Source: Pseudomonas sp. PDM16 (lineage in GTDB: Bacteria; Pseudomonadota; Gammaproteobacteria; Pseudomonadales; Pseudomonadaceae). Taken from it: a DNA stretch of 64,000 bases. Shown in pieces: positions 25,781-36,700 of this stretch. A program made the position numbers and the translations under genes. Every line of letters starts with the position of its first letter. Within the stretch, counting starts at the first letter, position 1. The stretch is taken from positions 1,302,001 to 1,366,000 of the forward strand of contig NZ_JACVAM010000001.1 in NCBI RefSeq assembly GCF_014851865.1, read 5' to 3'. A model generated the notes under the pieces. It was not told where the DNA came from and ran no database searches. It saw only the letters and a program-made list of their open reading frames with translations.

Positions 25781-28024
25781 ATGTCCCTGACCACCCTGCG
25801 TCATCAAGACGCCGCTGTTGTGCGCTCGCCCTTGGCCCTACGTCCGCTGGCTCTGGCTGTGCATATGCTGGCAGTCGGTACCGCCGCCGTCGCTCTGCCC
25901 GCGTATGCGGAGCAGGCCAAGACCGAAGAGGCCGTCGTTCTGGATGCCGTATCCATCACTGGCGAGGCCGAGCGCCGGCTCGATGACGTTACCGAGGGTA
26001 CTCAGTCCTACACCACGGGGGCGGCGCGTACGGCGACTCCTCTGAAGATGTCGCTGCGCGAAACCCCGCAGTCGGTCAGTGTCGTGACCCAGCAGCGCAT
26101 GCAAGACCAGGATATGCAGACCATCACCGATGTGATCAACAATACCACCGGTGTGACGCTGAACCGCTACGAAACCAGCCGCGGCCAGATCAACGCTCGC
26201 GGCTTCGAACTCAACTCGCTGATGGTCGACGGTGTGCCGACCATCTGGGAGCAGCCGTGGAGCTCTGGTGAAATCTTCAACAGCCTGGCCATGTATGACC
26301 GTGTCGAGGTTGTACGGGGTGCCAACGGCCTGATGACGGGTGCTGGTGATCCTTCCGCTTCCATCAATATGGTGCGCAAGCGCGCCAACAGTCGCGACCT
26401 GAAGGGCTCGGTGGAGCTCAGTGCCGGTAGTTGGGATACCTATGGCACCGAGGGTGACGTGTCCATGGCGTTGAACGAAGCCGGTACTGTGCGTGCGCGC
26501 CTGGTAGGCGAGTTCAACGATGGTGATAGCTGGATCGACATGAATTCGACCCAGCGCGAGACCCTGTACGGCACCATGGATATCGACCTGACCGAGAACA
26601 CCACCCTGTGGTTCGGCATGAGTCGCCAAGAGACCAAAACCGATTCTCCGATGTGGGGCGGCCTGCCAGTCTGGTATGCCGATGGCAGCAAGACCCACTG
26701 GAGTCGCTCCAAGACCACTTCCGCCGACTGGAGCCAGTGGGACAGCACCTACGAGACCTACTTCGTCAATCTGGACCACACCTTCGACAATGACTGGCAG
26801 GTGAACCTCAGCTACAACCGCGGTGAACGTACTTCCGACTCCTCGCTGCTGTATCTCTCCGGCAATCCGGGCAAGAACGGCTCGAGCGGCATGTCGTCCT
26901 TCCCTGCGACCTACAAGACCGAAACCACGCAGGACGACTACAGCCTCCGCGTGAGCGGCCCTGTTGCGCTGTTCAGTCGCGATCACGAGCTGGCCTTCGG
27001 TTACATCGACAGCCAGCAGGACTTCACCGCCGACCAGGTACCGGCCCTGAGTGGCTTTGGCGGCCTGGCCAACTTCGATAGCTACAATGGTGGTTTCCCC
27101 GAGCCGATCTGGGGCCCGCGTAGCGACTACGGCTATGGCGAGGTCGAGCAGAAGGGCATGTATGCCGCCACTCGTCTGAACCTGACCGACGATCTCAAGG
27201 TGATCCTCGGTGCTCGTGACAGCAGCTACGAGAAGAAGAGCGACGATATCTATTCCCAGCCGAGCAAGGTCGACGTCGACCATGAGATCACACCGTATGC
27301 GGGTGTCGTCTACGACCTCACCGAGAATCTCTCGGCCTATGCCAGCTACACGGAGATCTTCCTGCCGCAGTCCGTACGTGACAGCAGTGGCCAGCAACTG
27401 GACCCGATCGTCGGCGAAAGCAACGAGCTCGGCCTCAAGGCCGAGTTCTTCGATGGCCGCCTGAATACCTCCCTGGCCGTGTTCAAGATCAAGCAGGACA
27501 ATCTCGGCAAGAGCACCGGCGTGCTGATCGACCCGGCTAACCCGCAGGGCGGCTACGCCTATGAGGCAACCGAGGGTGCCACCAGCAAGGGCTTCGAACT
27601 GGAGGTTTCCGGTGAGCTGGCCGAGGGCTGGAACCTGACTGCGGGTTATACCCAGTTCAACGCCGAGGATGCCGAGGGTGACGACGTCAATACCCTGTAT
27701 CCCACCAAGCTGTTCCGCACCTTCACCACCTACCGCCTGCCGGGCATCTTCAACAACAAGCTGACCATCGGCGGTGGTGTGAACTGGCAGGACTCCATCT
27801 ACACCTACGCCACCAACCCGGCGGGTAACCGCGAGAAGATCGAGCAGGACTCCTACGCCCTGGTCAACCTGATGGCGCGCTACGAGATCACCGAGAACCT
27901 CTCGGCTCAGCTGAACGCCAACAACGTGACCGACGAGAAGTACTTCGACATCTTCGATGCCTACGGTGCCCTGACCTATGGTGCGCCGCGCAGCTTCACC
28001 GCTTCGGCTAAGTACAGCTTCTAA
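25781..28024 (+). CDS. TonB-dependent siderophore receptor
   Basis: A 747-residue outer-membrane receptor for ferric siderophores. A signal peptide runs to about residue 43 (VALPAYA), then a TonB-box-like AVVLDAVSITG, the plug domain (TPQSVSVVTQQRMQDQDMQTI, INARGFELNSLMVDGVP, MYDRVEVVRGANGLMTGAGDPSASIN) and a beta-barrel ending in the sorting signal SAKYSF with terminal phenylalanine. No N-terminal signalling (STN) domain is present, so it is a transport-only receptor. It follows ftnA, has a Fur-like box upstream and a terminator after it. The plug resembles FpvB/FhuE-type hydroxamate receptors, but I cannot name the siderophore. Confidence 0.92.
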   Translation: MSLTTLRHQDAAVVRSPLALRPLALAVHMLAVGTAAVALPAYAEQAKTEEAVVLDAVSITGEAERRLDDVTEGTQSYTTGAARTATPLKMSLRETPQSVSVVTQQRMQDQDMQTITDVINNTTGVTLNRYETSRGQINARGFELNSLMVDGVPTIWEQPWSSGEIFNSLAMYDRVEVVRGANGLMTGAGDPSASINMVRKRANSRDLKGSVELSAGSWDTYGTEGDVSMALNEAGTVRARLVGEFNDGDSWIDMNSTQRETLYGTMDIDLTENTTLWFGMSRQETKTDSPMWGGLPVWYADGSKTHWSRSKTTSADWSQWDSTYETYFVNLDHTFDNDWQVNLSYNRGERTSDSSLLYLSGNPGKNGSSGMSSFPATYKTETTQDDYSLRVSGPVALFSRDHELAFGYIDSQQDFTADQVPALSGFGGLANFDSYNGGFPEPIWGPRSDYGYGEVEQKGMYAATRLNLTDDLKVILGARDSSYEKKSDDIYSQPSKVDVDHEITPYAGVVYDLTENLSAYASYTEIFLPQSVRDSSGQQLDPIVGESNELGLKAEFFDGRLNTSLAVFKIKQDNLGKSTGVLIDPANPQGGYAYEATEGATSKGFELEVSGELAEGWNLTAGYTQFNAEDAEGDDVNTLYPTKLFRTFTTYRLPGIFNNKLTIGGGVNWQDSIYTYATNPAGNREKIEQDSYALVNLMARYEITENLSAQLNANNVTDEKYFDIFDAYGALTYGAPRSFTASAKYSF

Positions 28025-28059
28025 GGCAACACCGTTACGAGGCTCATCGCCTCGTGCAA

Positions 28060-28092
28060 GCAAAACGCCGGCCCTGGAGGCCGGCGTTTTGC
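28060..28092 (+). terminator. terminator after the receptor gene
   Basis: Fourteen-bp perfect stem (GCAAAACGCCGGCC / GGCCGGCGTTTTGC) with a 5-nt loop; the 3' arm carries TTTT. It separates the receptor from the convergent cueR gene. Confidence 0.85.
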
Positions 28093-28106
28093 TTTCTACC
28101 ATTCCG

Positions 28107-28544
28107 TCACCGCTGACACCGCGCTTCCTGGGTGCAGGCATGTCCTCCGGTCTGGCTGCCGGACTCCAGGTCCCGCAGGATAGGGCAGTCCGGGCGATGG
28201 TCTCCCTGGCAGTGCTGCACCAGTTCCCCCAGCGTGTCGCGTAGCGCCGTCAGCTCGGTGATCTTGCGGTTCAGTTCCTCGACGTGGGCCAGCGCCAGCG
28301 CCTTGACGTCGGCGCTGGCTCGGCCTCGGTCCTGCCAGAGTGCGAGCAGCTTGCCGACTTCCTCCAGCGAGAAACCGAGGTCGCGGGAGCGTTTGATGAA
28401 GGCCAACACATGCAGGTCCTGCGGGCCGTACAGCCGATAGCCACCCTCGCTGCGCCCGGCCGGCTGAAGCAGCCCGATGGACTCGTAGTAGCGGATCATC
28501 TTCGCGCTCAGCCCGCTCTGCTTGGCTGCCTGGCCGATATTCAT
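28107..28544 (-). CDS. cueR: CueR, MerR-family copper-responsive activator
   Basis: A 145-residue MerR-type regulator with the N-terminal winged helix ([26 protein letters not shown]), a dimerisation helix, and the metal-binding loop CQGDHRPDC whose two cysteines bind Cu(I). The C-terminal tail is rich in cysteine and histidine. Its start overlaps the copA stop in an ATGA, so the regulator is translated with the pump it activates. In this family the regulator twists a promoter with an over-long spacer to switch on copA under copper stress. Good agreement with CueR in length and motifs. Confidence 0.9.
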   Translation of the reverse strand: MNIGQAAKQSGLSAKMIRYYESIGLLQPAGRSEGGYRLYGPQDLHVLAFIKRSRDLGFSLEEVGKLLALWQDRGRASADVKALALAHVEELNRKITELTALRDTLGELVQHCQGDHRPDCPILRDLESGSQTGGHACTQEARCQR

Positions 28545-30925
28545 GGGCGTTTCTCCAGTTCGGGTTTCCAGGTGTTGAGCAGCAGGGCGTTGCTCACCAC
28601 GCTGACGCTGGACAGGGCCATGGCGGCGCCAGCCACCATGGGATTGAGCAGGCCGAATGCGGCCAGCGGGATGCCGACCAGGTTATAGACGAAGGCCCAG
28701 AACAGGTTCTGCTGGATCTTGCTCCAGGTGCGACGGCTGATGGCCAGGGCGGCGGGGACCAGGCGCGGGTCGCCGCGCATCAAGGTAATGCCGGCGGCAT
28801 GCATGGCTACGTCGGTGCCACCACCCATGGCGATACCGACATCGGCAGCGGCGAGCGCGGGGGCGTCGTTGATGCCGTCGCCGACCATGGCGACGGTGGC
28901 TCCGCCCTTCTTCAGCTCGGAGACATGGGTGGCCTTGTCCGCCGGCAGCACCTGGGCATGGATGCTGTCGATGCCCAGCGTCTTGCCCACCGCACCAGCG
29001 CTACCGGCGTTGTCGCCACTGATCAGGTGGCTCTCGATGCCCCGTTCGCGCAGCGCGGCAATGGCTTCGGCAGCGCCTTCCTTGAGGCTGTCGCCGAACG
29101 CCAGCAGCCCCAGTACTCGTACTGGTTCACTCTGCTCGATCAACCAGGATAGGGTGCGCCCTTCCGCCTCCCACTCGCTGGCCTGGCGCTGTAGTTCACT
29201 GCTCAGGCTCAGCTCGTCGAACAGGCGCTGATTACCCAGGACCAGGCTTCGGCCCTCCACCTCGCCGCGAATACCTCGCCCTGCCAGGGCTTGACTGTTG
29301 CTCACCGTCGGTACGATCAACCCTCGCTCACTGGTCGTGGCGAGCACGGCGCGGGCCAGAGGGTGCTCGCTGCCCTGCTGCAAGGCGCCCGCCAGCGCCA
29401 ATAGCTGGTCTTCATCGATGCCCGCCGTGGCCAGATGGACGATGCGCGGTCGGCCGGAGGTCAGCGTGCCGGTCTTGTCGAATGCCACCACCGAGACCCT
29501 GTGCGCCAGCTCCAGGGCTTCGGCGTCCTTGATCAGGATACCGTGGCGGGCCGCCACGCCAGTGCCGGCCATGATCGCCGCCGGTGTGGCCAGGCCGAGC
29601 GCGCAGGGGCAGGCGATGACCAGCACTGCCACCGCATTGATCAGCGCCTGTTCTGCACCGGCACCGGCCAGCAGCCAGCCGCCGAGCGTGGCAAGGGCGA
29701 TCAGCAGCACGACTGGGACGAACACCGCGCTGACACGATCCACCAGCTTCTGGATGGGGGCCTTGGCCGCCTGGGCGTCCTCCACGAGACGGATGATCCG
29801 CGCCAGTACCGTTTCACTGCCGAGTGCCGTGGCACTTACCACGAGACGGCCTTCGCCATTGATGGCGCCGCCGGTGACCTTGTCGCCCGCCGTCTTGGGA
29901 ACCGGAAGGCTTTCACCACTGATCAGGGCCTCGTCGGCCTGGCTGTGACCCTCGAGCACTTCCCCATCCACCGGGAAACGTTCGCCGGGGCGTACCACGA
30001 TGCGGTCGCCCAGGCGCAGCGCGGCTATGGCCACTTCCTCCTCGCGTCCATCCACCAGGCGGGTGGCGTGTTCGGGGCGCAGTGCTTCGAGAGCGCGGAT
30101 GGCTGCACTGGTCTGGCGTTTGGCGCGACTCTCCAGATATTTACCTAGCAGTACCAGGGCGATGACCACCGCTGAGGCCTCGAAGTACAGGTGCGGCGTG
30201 TGGTGGCCAGCGGTGGCCCACAGGTAGAGGCTGAGTCCGTAGCCGGCACTGGTGCCGAGCGCCACCAGCAGATCCATGTTGCCGCTGCCGGCCCTTACGG
30301 CCTTCCAGGCGGCGACATAGAAACGGGCGCCGAGCACGAACTGCACCGGCGTGGCCAAGGCGAATTGGACCCAGGCCGGAAGCATCCAGTGCAGGCCTGC
30401 CCATTCCGCGAACATCGGTAGTGCCAATGGCATGGCCAGCAGCAGCGCGATGATCACTGTCCAGCGCTCGCGGCGCAGAGCGGACTGTGGGTCGACCTGC
30501 GGGGCACGAACCAGCAGCGAGGCGGAGTAGCCGGCGCGAGCCACTGCGGCGATCAGTTCGGCACCATCGGTACTGTCGATCAGCTGTACATGAGCGCGCT
30601 CGGTGGCCAGATTGACGCTAGCGCTGTGCACCCCTGGCACCTTGTTCAGCGCACGTTCGACGCGGCCAACACAGCTGGCGCAGGTCATTCCTTCGATGGC
30701 CAGCTCTAGGGTGGTCAGCGGCACGTCGTAACCCGCCTGCTTTACGGCGTCGATCAGCGTTGCCAGCTGGCTGCCGCCGACCTCGACATGGGCGTGCTCG
30801 CTGGCCAGGTTCACGCTGGCGCCTATCACCCCCGGCACCTTGCCGAGGGCTCTCTCGACGCGGCCGGCGCAACCGGCGCAGGTCATGCCGCGGATGGGAA
30901 GATCGAAGGTCTGAACTGTGCTCAT
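28541..30925 (-). CDS. copA: copper-exporting P-type ATPase CopA/CueA
   Basis: A 794-residue Cu(I)-exporting P1B-type ATPase of the inner membrane. Two N-terminal heavy-metal domains with GMTCAGC (about 13-18) and GMTCASC (about 81-86) precede the membrane region. The transport motif CPC ([11 protein letters not shown]), phosphorylation motif DKTGTLTSG, and [22 protein letters not shown] are intact. Length matches P. aeruginosa CueA. It overlaps the cueR start by 4 nt. A CopZ-like chaperone gene is nearby at 31.6 kb on the other strand, so this is a compact copper-resistance locus. Confidence 0.93.
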   Translation of the reverse strand: MSTVQTFDLPIRGMTCAGCAGRVERALGKVPGVIGASVNLASEHAHVEVGGSQLATLIDAVKQAGYDVPLTTLELAIEGMTCASCVGRVERALNKVPGVHSASVNLATERAHVQLIDSTDGAELIAAVARAGYSASLLVRAPQVDPQSALRRERWTVIIALLLAMPLALPMFAEWAGLHWMLPAWVQFALATPVQFVLGARFYVAAWKAVRAGSGNMDLLVALGTSAGYGLSLYLWATAGHHTPHLYFEASAVVIALVLLGKYLESRAKRQTSAAIRALEALRPEHATRLVDGREEEVAIAALRLGDRIVVRPGERFPVDGEVLEGHSQADEALISGESLPVPKTAGDKVTGGAINGEGRLVVSATALGSETVLARIIRLVEDAQAAKAPIQKLVDRVSAVFVPVVLLIALATLGGWLLAGAGAEQALINAVAVLVIACPCALGLATPAAIMAGTGVAARHGILIKDAEALELAHRVSVVAFDKTGTLTSGRPRIVHLATAGIDEDQLLALAGALQQGSEHPLARAVLATTSERGLIVPTVSNSQALAGRGIRGEVEGRSLVLGNQRLFDELSLSSELQRQASEWEAEGRTLSWLIEQSEPVRVLGLLAFGDSLKEGAAEAIAALRERGIESHLISGDNAGSAGAVGKTLGIDSIHAQVLPADKATHVSELKKGGATVAMVGDGINDAPALAAADVGIAMGGGTDVAMHAAGITLMRGDPRLVPAALAISRRTWSKIQQNLFWAFVYNLVGIPLAAFGLLNPMVAGAAMALSSVSVVSNALLLNTWKPELEKRP

Positions 30926-31003
30926 GGGGCGACTCCATCGGATTCGCCCCTAGGATCAACCTTAACCTCGGGTCAAGGTCAAGTGCTTGTTCGCCGCATC
31001 GCC

Positions 31004-31465
31004 TCAATAGTTGAGTGGTGCCGGAATCAGGCGCAAGCCGACGGTATCCATGGAAATACGGTACTTGGCTACCGCGCCGGCAGTGATGTGCAATGTCTGG
31101 CTACGCAACTGCTCGAAGCGCGGCTGGCAATGGCCGCCACCGAGTTGGCCGAGGCGCACCAATATTTCTCCCGGTGGCAGGTTGAGGGTGACCGACTGTC
31201 CCTGATACAGCCGTGCCGCCAGGTTGCCCTCCAGGTACAAGCCTATGTCGCAAGGCGTGGAGACCTCCAGGCGCTCCCGGGAGACGGTCAGCACGCCATA
31301 GTCGATGGGTGCACCGAGGGTCATCGGTGCCATCGGGACTTCCGCTGGCGGCGGGGTGGGGGCAGGCGCCGGCATCTCGGTCGGCGCAGTCGCGGGTTCG
31401 GGGACCGATTCGTCCGCCAGGGCCGGCAGGCAGAGCAGGGCGAGCAGGGTAAAGGGCAAGCGCAT
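31004..31465 (-). CDS. exported protein of unknown function
   Basis: A 153-residue secreted protein with a signal peptide (MRLPFTLLALLCLPALA) and then a proline/alanine-rich low-complexity stretch (about 20-50) followed by a compact domain of about 95 residues with the pattern CDIGLYLEGNLAARLYQGQSVTLNLPPGEILVRLG, which resembles PEGA-like or DUF2846-like folds seen in surface-exposed or carbohydrate-binding proteins. I chose the ATG at 31465 with GGAGG upstream; the longer frame is an artefact. It lies between copA and the CopZ-like gene, so a role in copper or envelope stress is only contextual. Confidence 0.65.
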   Translation of the reverse strand: MRLPFTLLALLCLPALADESVPEPATAPTEMPAPAPTPPPAEVPMAPMTLGAPIDYGVLTVSRERLEVSTPCDIGLYLEGNLAARLYQGQSVTLNLPPGEILVRLGQLGGGHCQPRFEQLRSQTLHITAGAVAKYRISMDTVGLRLIPAPLNY

Positions 31466-31592
31466 GAGCAAACCTCCGAAAGCTGTTTGCAGCTTGGTCC
31501 AGGCCGGGCGCGACGACAAGTCACCGACCCTTGACCCTGACACGGTGGCAAGCTCGACACTGATGCCATCAGCCATTGATAAGGAGTACGAC

Positions 31593-31790
31593 ATGCAGAT
31601 CCTGAAAGTATCCGGCATGAGTTGTGGTCATTGTGTTCGCGCCATCACTCAGGCGCTGCGTAATGGAGATCCAGCGGCCGAGGTGCAGGTCGACCTGGGG
31701 GCTGGAGAGGTGCGAGTGGCCAGTCGCCTGAGCCTGGAGCAGATGCTGGCGGCGATACGCGAAGAGGGTTACGTCGCCGAACCCGCCTGA
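31593..31790 (+). CDS. CopZ-like copper chaperone (heavy-metal-associated domain)
   Basis: A 65-residue HMA-domain protein with the metal site MSCGHC near residue 9, followed by the usual ferredoxin-like beta-alpha-beta pattern (VRAITQALRN, VQVDLGAGEVRVAS, MLAAIREEGY). Such proteins deliver Cu(I) to CopA or buffer it in the cytoplasm. The start is the ATG at 31593 behind AAGGAG; longer frames upstream are shadows. It faces the CopA/CueR genes and is only 3 nt from the TetR-type gene's stop in convergent arrangement. Confidence 0.88.
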   Translation: MQILKVSGMSCGHCVRAITQALRNGDPAAEVQVDLGAGEVRVASRLSLEQMLAAIREEGYVAEPA

Positions 31791-31792
31791 GT

Positions 31793-32422
31793 TCAGGTCG
31801 GCGGGTTCCACTCGCGCAACAGTCCGCGCAGCTGGGCATCTATCAGTGGTGCGGTATCTTGCAGCGGGTCGAACAGTTGCTGGTCGCGGGTCCAGTCGGT
31901 GAACAGACCGACGATCTGCGCGTGCAACGCCCGGGCCGCGAGGCGCGGGGTCACGCCTTGTCGCAAGCGCTCGCGACAGGCAGGGCGAGAGAAGAGATTT
32001 TCCACCAGGTCGATGAACTGATTGATGAAGGCATTGTGCCGTTCCTCGGCCTCTCGCAACTCGTCGGTGAATTCGCAGCGATGCAGCAGGATGGTGAAAA
32101 TGCGCCGGCGCTGTTCATCAATGGCCAGGTTGGCGATCGCCTCGATGCACAGGTCCCTCAGCGACAACAGTGGGTCCATGCCCCCGCATCCACTGAGGCG
32201 CTCGGTCATCTGCTCCGTGGGCAGCCGCACCTGGCTGAGCATCTCGTGGAACAGGTGAGCCTTGTTCTCGAAGTGCCAATACACGGCGCCACGCGTCACC
32301 CCCGCGGCCCGCGCGATCTGGTCCAGGGTGCTGTGGGCCACCCCTTTTGCCAGAAACAGCTGCTCGGCAGCCGTCAGGATGGCAATGCGGGTTTGTTCCG
32401 CTTGTTCTTTGGTTCTGCGCAT
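31793..32422 (-). CDS. TetR-family repressor of an RND efflux pump
   Basis: A 209-residue AcrR/TtgR-like repressor. The helix-turn-helix is in STLDQIARAAGVTRGAVYWHFENKAHLF, and the C-terminal part has the hydrophobic ligand pocket of this group. It is divergent from the RND adaptor and pump genes, as in the TtgR/MexL type of arrangement, and a palindromic element lies in the shared region. It therefore probably represses the pump and is released by the pump's substrates. Start ATG is unambiguous. Confidence 0.87.
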   Translation of the reverse strand: MRRTKEQAEQTRIAILTAAEQLFLAKGVAHSTLDQIARAAGVTRGAVYWHFENKAHLFHEMLSQVRLPTEQMTERLSGCGGMDPLLSLRDLCIEAIANLAIDEQRRRIFTILLHRCEFTDELREAEERHNAFINQFIDLVENLFSRPACRERLRQGVTPRLAARALHAQIVGLFTDWTRDQQLFDPLQDTAPLIDAQLRGLLREWNPPT

Positions 32423-32495
32423 GGCGGGCCGGTGGAATCGGTCTAGGCTCTGTTTGGGGAACTCAGTGTAACGATTTCAGTGCCGTAATCGTTAT

Positions 32496-32513
32496 ATACA
32501 GACATTTGTGTAT
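32496..32513. promoter_or_regulatory. operator candidate for the TetR-type repressor
   Basis: ATACA and TGTAT arms separated by 8 bp form an 18-bp palindrome in the divergent intergenic region, within an AT-rich tract that probably also holds the promoters. The pattern resembles AcrR/TtgR-type operators. Confidence 0.5.
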
Positions 32514-32572
32514 GTATCTAGCATGGCACCGTCCCAAGCCCTTGCCTATTTCAAGACGTCACGGAGATGACC

Positions 32573-33733
32573 ATGCTTGCTCGCTTGTTTCCTTTCGCGC
32601 TGAAAATTCTTGCTCTGGGCATGCTGTTGGCTTCCCAGTCGCAGGCCGCCGAATCTGGTGGACAACAGCAGATGCCGCCGCCTGAGGTGGTGGTGGAGGC
32701 GGTCAAGGTCGAGTCGCTGCCATTGCAGTTCGAGTATCCGGCACGTACCGCCGGCTACCGCGAGGTCCAGGTTCGGGCCCAGGTCAGTGGCATCCTGCAG
32801 GAACGTACCTATCAGGAAGGTAGCCAGGTCAAGCAGGGCCAGGTGCTGTTCCGCATCGACCCTCGCCCATACCAGGCGGCGCTGTCGCGTGCCAAGGGCA
32901 CGCTGGCTCAGGAACAGGCGCGCTATCGGCAGACGGAGCGCGACCTCAAGCGCATCCGCGAGTTGCAGAAGAAGGGCTTCGCCAGCGAGAGCGAACTGGA
33001 CAACGCCATCTCCAACTTCGAGCAGAGCAAGGCCAACATCGAGGCAGCCAAGGCCGAGGTGCAGTCCAAGCAGATCGATCTCGACTACACCACGGTGGAG
33101 GCGCCGATCTCCGGCATCACCAGCAAGGAGACGGTCTCCGAGGGCAGCTTGATGGTGGCGGGCGACCCCAATGCCAGCCTGCTTACCCAGATTACCCAGC
33201 TCGACCCCATCTACGTCAACTTTGCCGCCCCGGATCGCGAGGTATCCAATCTGCGTAGCGGTCTGCAAAGCGGCAGCCTGGTGCGTGAAGGTGGCAAGCA
33301 GATGAGTGTCGAGATCAAGTTCGGCGACGGCTCAAGCTACCCGGTAGAGGGCAAGGTCGACTTCACCGACAGCCTGATCGACCGCAGCACCGGCACCGTC
33401 AGTGCCCGCGCCGTGGTGCCCAACCCTGATGAGGCGCTGATGCCAGGACAGTTCGTGCGCGTGGTGGTCAAGGGCATCAGCAAACCGAACGCCATTACCG
33501 TGCCGGAGCGCGCCATCTCCCAAGGTCCCAATGGCACCTTCGTTTTCGTGGTGGATGACCAGGGCATGGCCCGAGCCAGGCCGGTCAGCACCGCGCATAC
33601 CGCGGAGGGGCGCTGGGTGGTCGAAAGCGGCATCAGTGCCGGCGATCGGGTGATAGTCGAGGGCCTGCCCAAGGTGCATCCGAACGCGCCAGTGAAAGTC
33701 GTGGAGGCATCCTCCTCGACTGCTCAGCAGTAA
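32573..33733 (+). CDS. RND efflux periplasmic adaptor (membrane fusion protein)
   Basis: A 386-residue periplasmic adaptor that links an RND pump to an outer-membrane channel. The lipoyl half-motifs (VQVRAQVSGILQERTYQEGSQVKQGQVLFRIDPRPYQ and LDYTTVEAPISGITSKETVSEGSLM), the long coiled-coil hairpin between them (about 105-170) and the C-terminal beta-domain are all visible. The N-terminus is a signal peptide (LKILALGMLLASQSQA) without a lipobox cysteine, so the protein is probably soluble or only loosely membrane-bound, unlike many MFPs. I prefer the ATG at 32573, spaced 6 nt from GGAG, over the ATG at 32567. Confidence 0.9.
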   Translation: MLARLFPFALKILALGMLLASQSQAAESGGQQQMPPPEVVVEAVKVESLPLQFEYPARTAGYREVQVRAQVSGILQERTYQEGSQVKQGQVLFRIDPRPYQAALSRAKGTLAQEQARYRQTERDLKRIRELQKKGFASESELDNAISNFEQSKANIEAAKAEVQSKQIDLDYTTVEAPISGITSKETVSEGSLMVAGDPNASLLTQITQLDPIYVNFAAPDREVSNLRSGLQSGSLVREGGKQMSVEIKFGDGSSYPVEGKVDFTDSLIDRSTGTVSARAVVPNPDEALMPGQFVRVVVKGISKPNAITVPERAISQGPNGTFVFVVDDQGMARARPVSTAHTAEGRWVVESGISAGDRVIVEGLPKVHPNAPVKVVEASSSTAQQ

Positions 33734-33745
33734 GGGGCGCGTGCC

Positions 33746-36700
33746 ATGATCTCGAAGTTCTTCATCGACCGGCCGGTGTTCGCCGCCGTCATTTCCATCG
33801 TCATCATCCTGGCCGGCCTCTCGGCTATGAAGGCGCTCCCTGTCGCCCAGTACCCACAGATCCTGCCGCCGCAGGTGTCGGTGTCGGCCAGCTATCCGGG
33901 GGCCAGCGCCCAGGTCATCGCCGAGACCGTCGCCGCGCCGCTGGAGCAGCAGATCAACGGCGTCGAGGGCATGATCTACCAGCTGTCCAACTCCGCAGCC
34001 AGCGGCGCCATGAGCCTGTCGGTGTACTTCGAAGTAGGTCGCGATCCGGATCAGGCCACCATCGACGTGAACAACCGGGTGCAGGCTGCCCTGGCCAAGC
34101 TGCCGGAGGAGGTGCGCCGGCAGGGCGTGAAGGTGGAGAAGAAGTCCTCGGACATCCTTCAGGTGGTCACCCTCTATTCGCCGGATAACTCCAAGGACCC
34201 GGTGTTCATCTCCAACTACGCGCTGATCAACGTCATCGACGAGCTCAAGCGCCTGCCCGGCGTTGGCGACGTCAGCCAGTTCGGCTCCAAGGACTACTCC
34301 ATGCGCATCTGGCTACGGCCGGACAAGCTGGCCCAGTACGATCTGACGCCGACCGACGTGGTCAACGCCATTCGCGAGCAGAACTCGCAGTTCGCCGCCG
34401 GCAGCTTCGGCCAGCAGCCGCTGCAGACCGCCCAGGACTTCACCTACACCGTGACTACCCAGGGGCGCTTCAAGGACCCGAAGGAGTTCGAGAGCGTGAT
34501 CCTGCGTTCCGATCCAACGGGTGCCAGCCTGCTGCTTGGAGACGTGGCGCGCATCGAGCTGGGCGCCCAGGATTACTCCCTGGTGACCTCGCTCAACGGC
34601 CAGCAGAACGCTGCTTTCGGTGTCTATCTACAGCCCGGTGCCAATGCCCTGGATACCGCCGAGGCAGTGCAGAACACCATGGCGCGCCTGGCCAAGCGCT
34701 TCCCCGAAGGCATCACGTACAAGATTCCTTACGACACCACCAAGTTCGTCAAGGTATCCATCGAGGAGGTGATCCACACCTTCTTCGAGGCCCTGTTGCT
34801 GGTGGTGCTCGTGGTGTTCGTCTTCCTGCAGAACTGGCGGGCCACGCTGATTCCGGTGCTGGCCATCCCGGTATCGCTGGTCGGTACATTTGCCGGCATG
34901 TATGCCCTGGGCTTCTCGATAAACCTTCTGACGCTGTTCGGCATGGTGCTGGCGATCGGCATCGTGGTGGATGACGCCATCGTGGTGATCGAGAACGTCG
35001 AGCGGGTGATGAGAACGAAGAAGCTCAATGCGCGCGAAGCATCGATCGAGGCGATGGAAGAGGTTACCGGGCCGATCATCGCCATCGTTCTGGTGCTGTG
35101 CGCCGTGTTCGTTCCGGTGGGTTTCCTCGGTGGCCTGGCGGGCGAGATGTACAAGCAGTTCGCAATTACCATCGCAGTGTCGGTGGTGATCTCCGGCATC
35201 GTCGCCCTGACCTTGTCTCCGGCACTGTGCGCGTTGCTGCTGAAGCCGGACCACAGTGAGCCGGCGGCGCCGTTCCGCGTCTTCAACCGCTTTTTCGACA
35301 AGGTCACCGACGGCTATGGCGCCGGTGTGGCCTTCTTCCTCAAGCGTTCGATCATCGGCCTGCTGCTGTTTGGTGGAATGATCGCGCTGATCGTCGTGCT
35401 GTTCGCCCGGGTGCCCGGCTCGCTGGTGCCGGACGAGGACCAGGGCTATGTGATCAACGCCTACTTCCTGCCGCCGGCCGCGTCGGTCAATCGCACCGAT
35501 GCGCTGACCCACGACTTCACCGAACAGCTGATGCAGCACCCGGCCGTGCAGGACGTGGTGACCTTCGCCGGTTTCGACGTGCTGACCTTCGGCCAGCGGA
35601 CCAACGCCGGGGTGAGCTTCGTACCGCTCAAGGACTGGTCCGAGCGCACCACCGAGGAGACCGATGCGCGCAACCTGACGCATACGTTCATGGGCATGGG
35701 CCTGAAGGAGAAGGATGGCGTGGTGATGAGCTTCAACCCGCCACCCATCACCGGCATGAGCACTACCGGCGGCTTCGAGGGCTATATTCAGGATCGTGCC
35801 GGCGGCAGCGTCGAGCAGTTGTCGGAGAAGGTCCAAGCCTTTGTAGCTGCTGCGGCCAAGCGACCGGAGCTGGCCGGGGTGCAGAGCACCTTCAATGCCA
35901 GCGTGCCGCAGTACTACATTGACCTCGACCGCACCAAGGCGCGTGCCCTGGGCGTGTCGATCAGCGATGTATTCACCGCCATGCAGTCGACCTTCGGCAG
36001 CTACTACGTCAACGACTTCACCCTGTACGGCCGTACCTGGCAGGTCAGCCTGCAGTCCGAGTCGGAGTTCCGCCGCAAACCGGAGGATTTGTCGCAGGTC
36101 TATGTGCGTGCCAGTGGTGGCGACCTGGTGCCGTTGACCACGCTGATCAAGGTACGGCGCATCCTTGGTCCGGACACCTACGCCCGCTTCAACGTTTACC
36201 CGGCGGCCAAGGTGCTTGGCGGGCCGGCGCCGGGCTACAGCTCCGGGCAGGCGCTGGCGGCCATGCAGGAAATCGCCGACAAGGAACTGGGCAACGACTA
36301 CACCCTGGGCTGGATCGGTTCGGCCTACCAGGAGGTGGCGACCCAGGGCTCGGGCAGCACCGCGTTTATCTTCGGCCTGATCATGGTGTTTCTGATTCTC
36401 GCTGCCCAGTACGAGCGTTGGACCCTGCCATTGGCGGTGGTCACCGCGGTGCCTTTCGCGGTGTTCGGGGCCATTCTCGCCGTTTGGCTGCGGGGTATCC
36501 AGAACGACGTGTACTTCCAGGTCGGCCTGATCACGCTGATCGGTCTGGCGGCGAAGAACGCCATCCTCATCGTCGAGTTCGCGGTAATGCTTCGTGCCGA
36601 GGGCAAGAGCATCTTCGACTCCGCGTTCGAGGCAGCCAAGCTGCGCTTCCGCCCCATCGTGATGACCTCGCTGGCCTTCATCCTCGGTTGCGTACCGCTG

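Noticed and set aside
25781-28024. Naming the receptor FpvA or another specific siderophore receptor
   Set aside because: No signalling domain as in FpvA, and the plug resembles several receptors, so no ligand can be assigned by eye.
25838-28141. Minus-strand frame of 767 codons opposite the TonB-dependent receptor
   Set aside because: Antisense shadow; it also runs through the terminator hairpin and into cueR.
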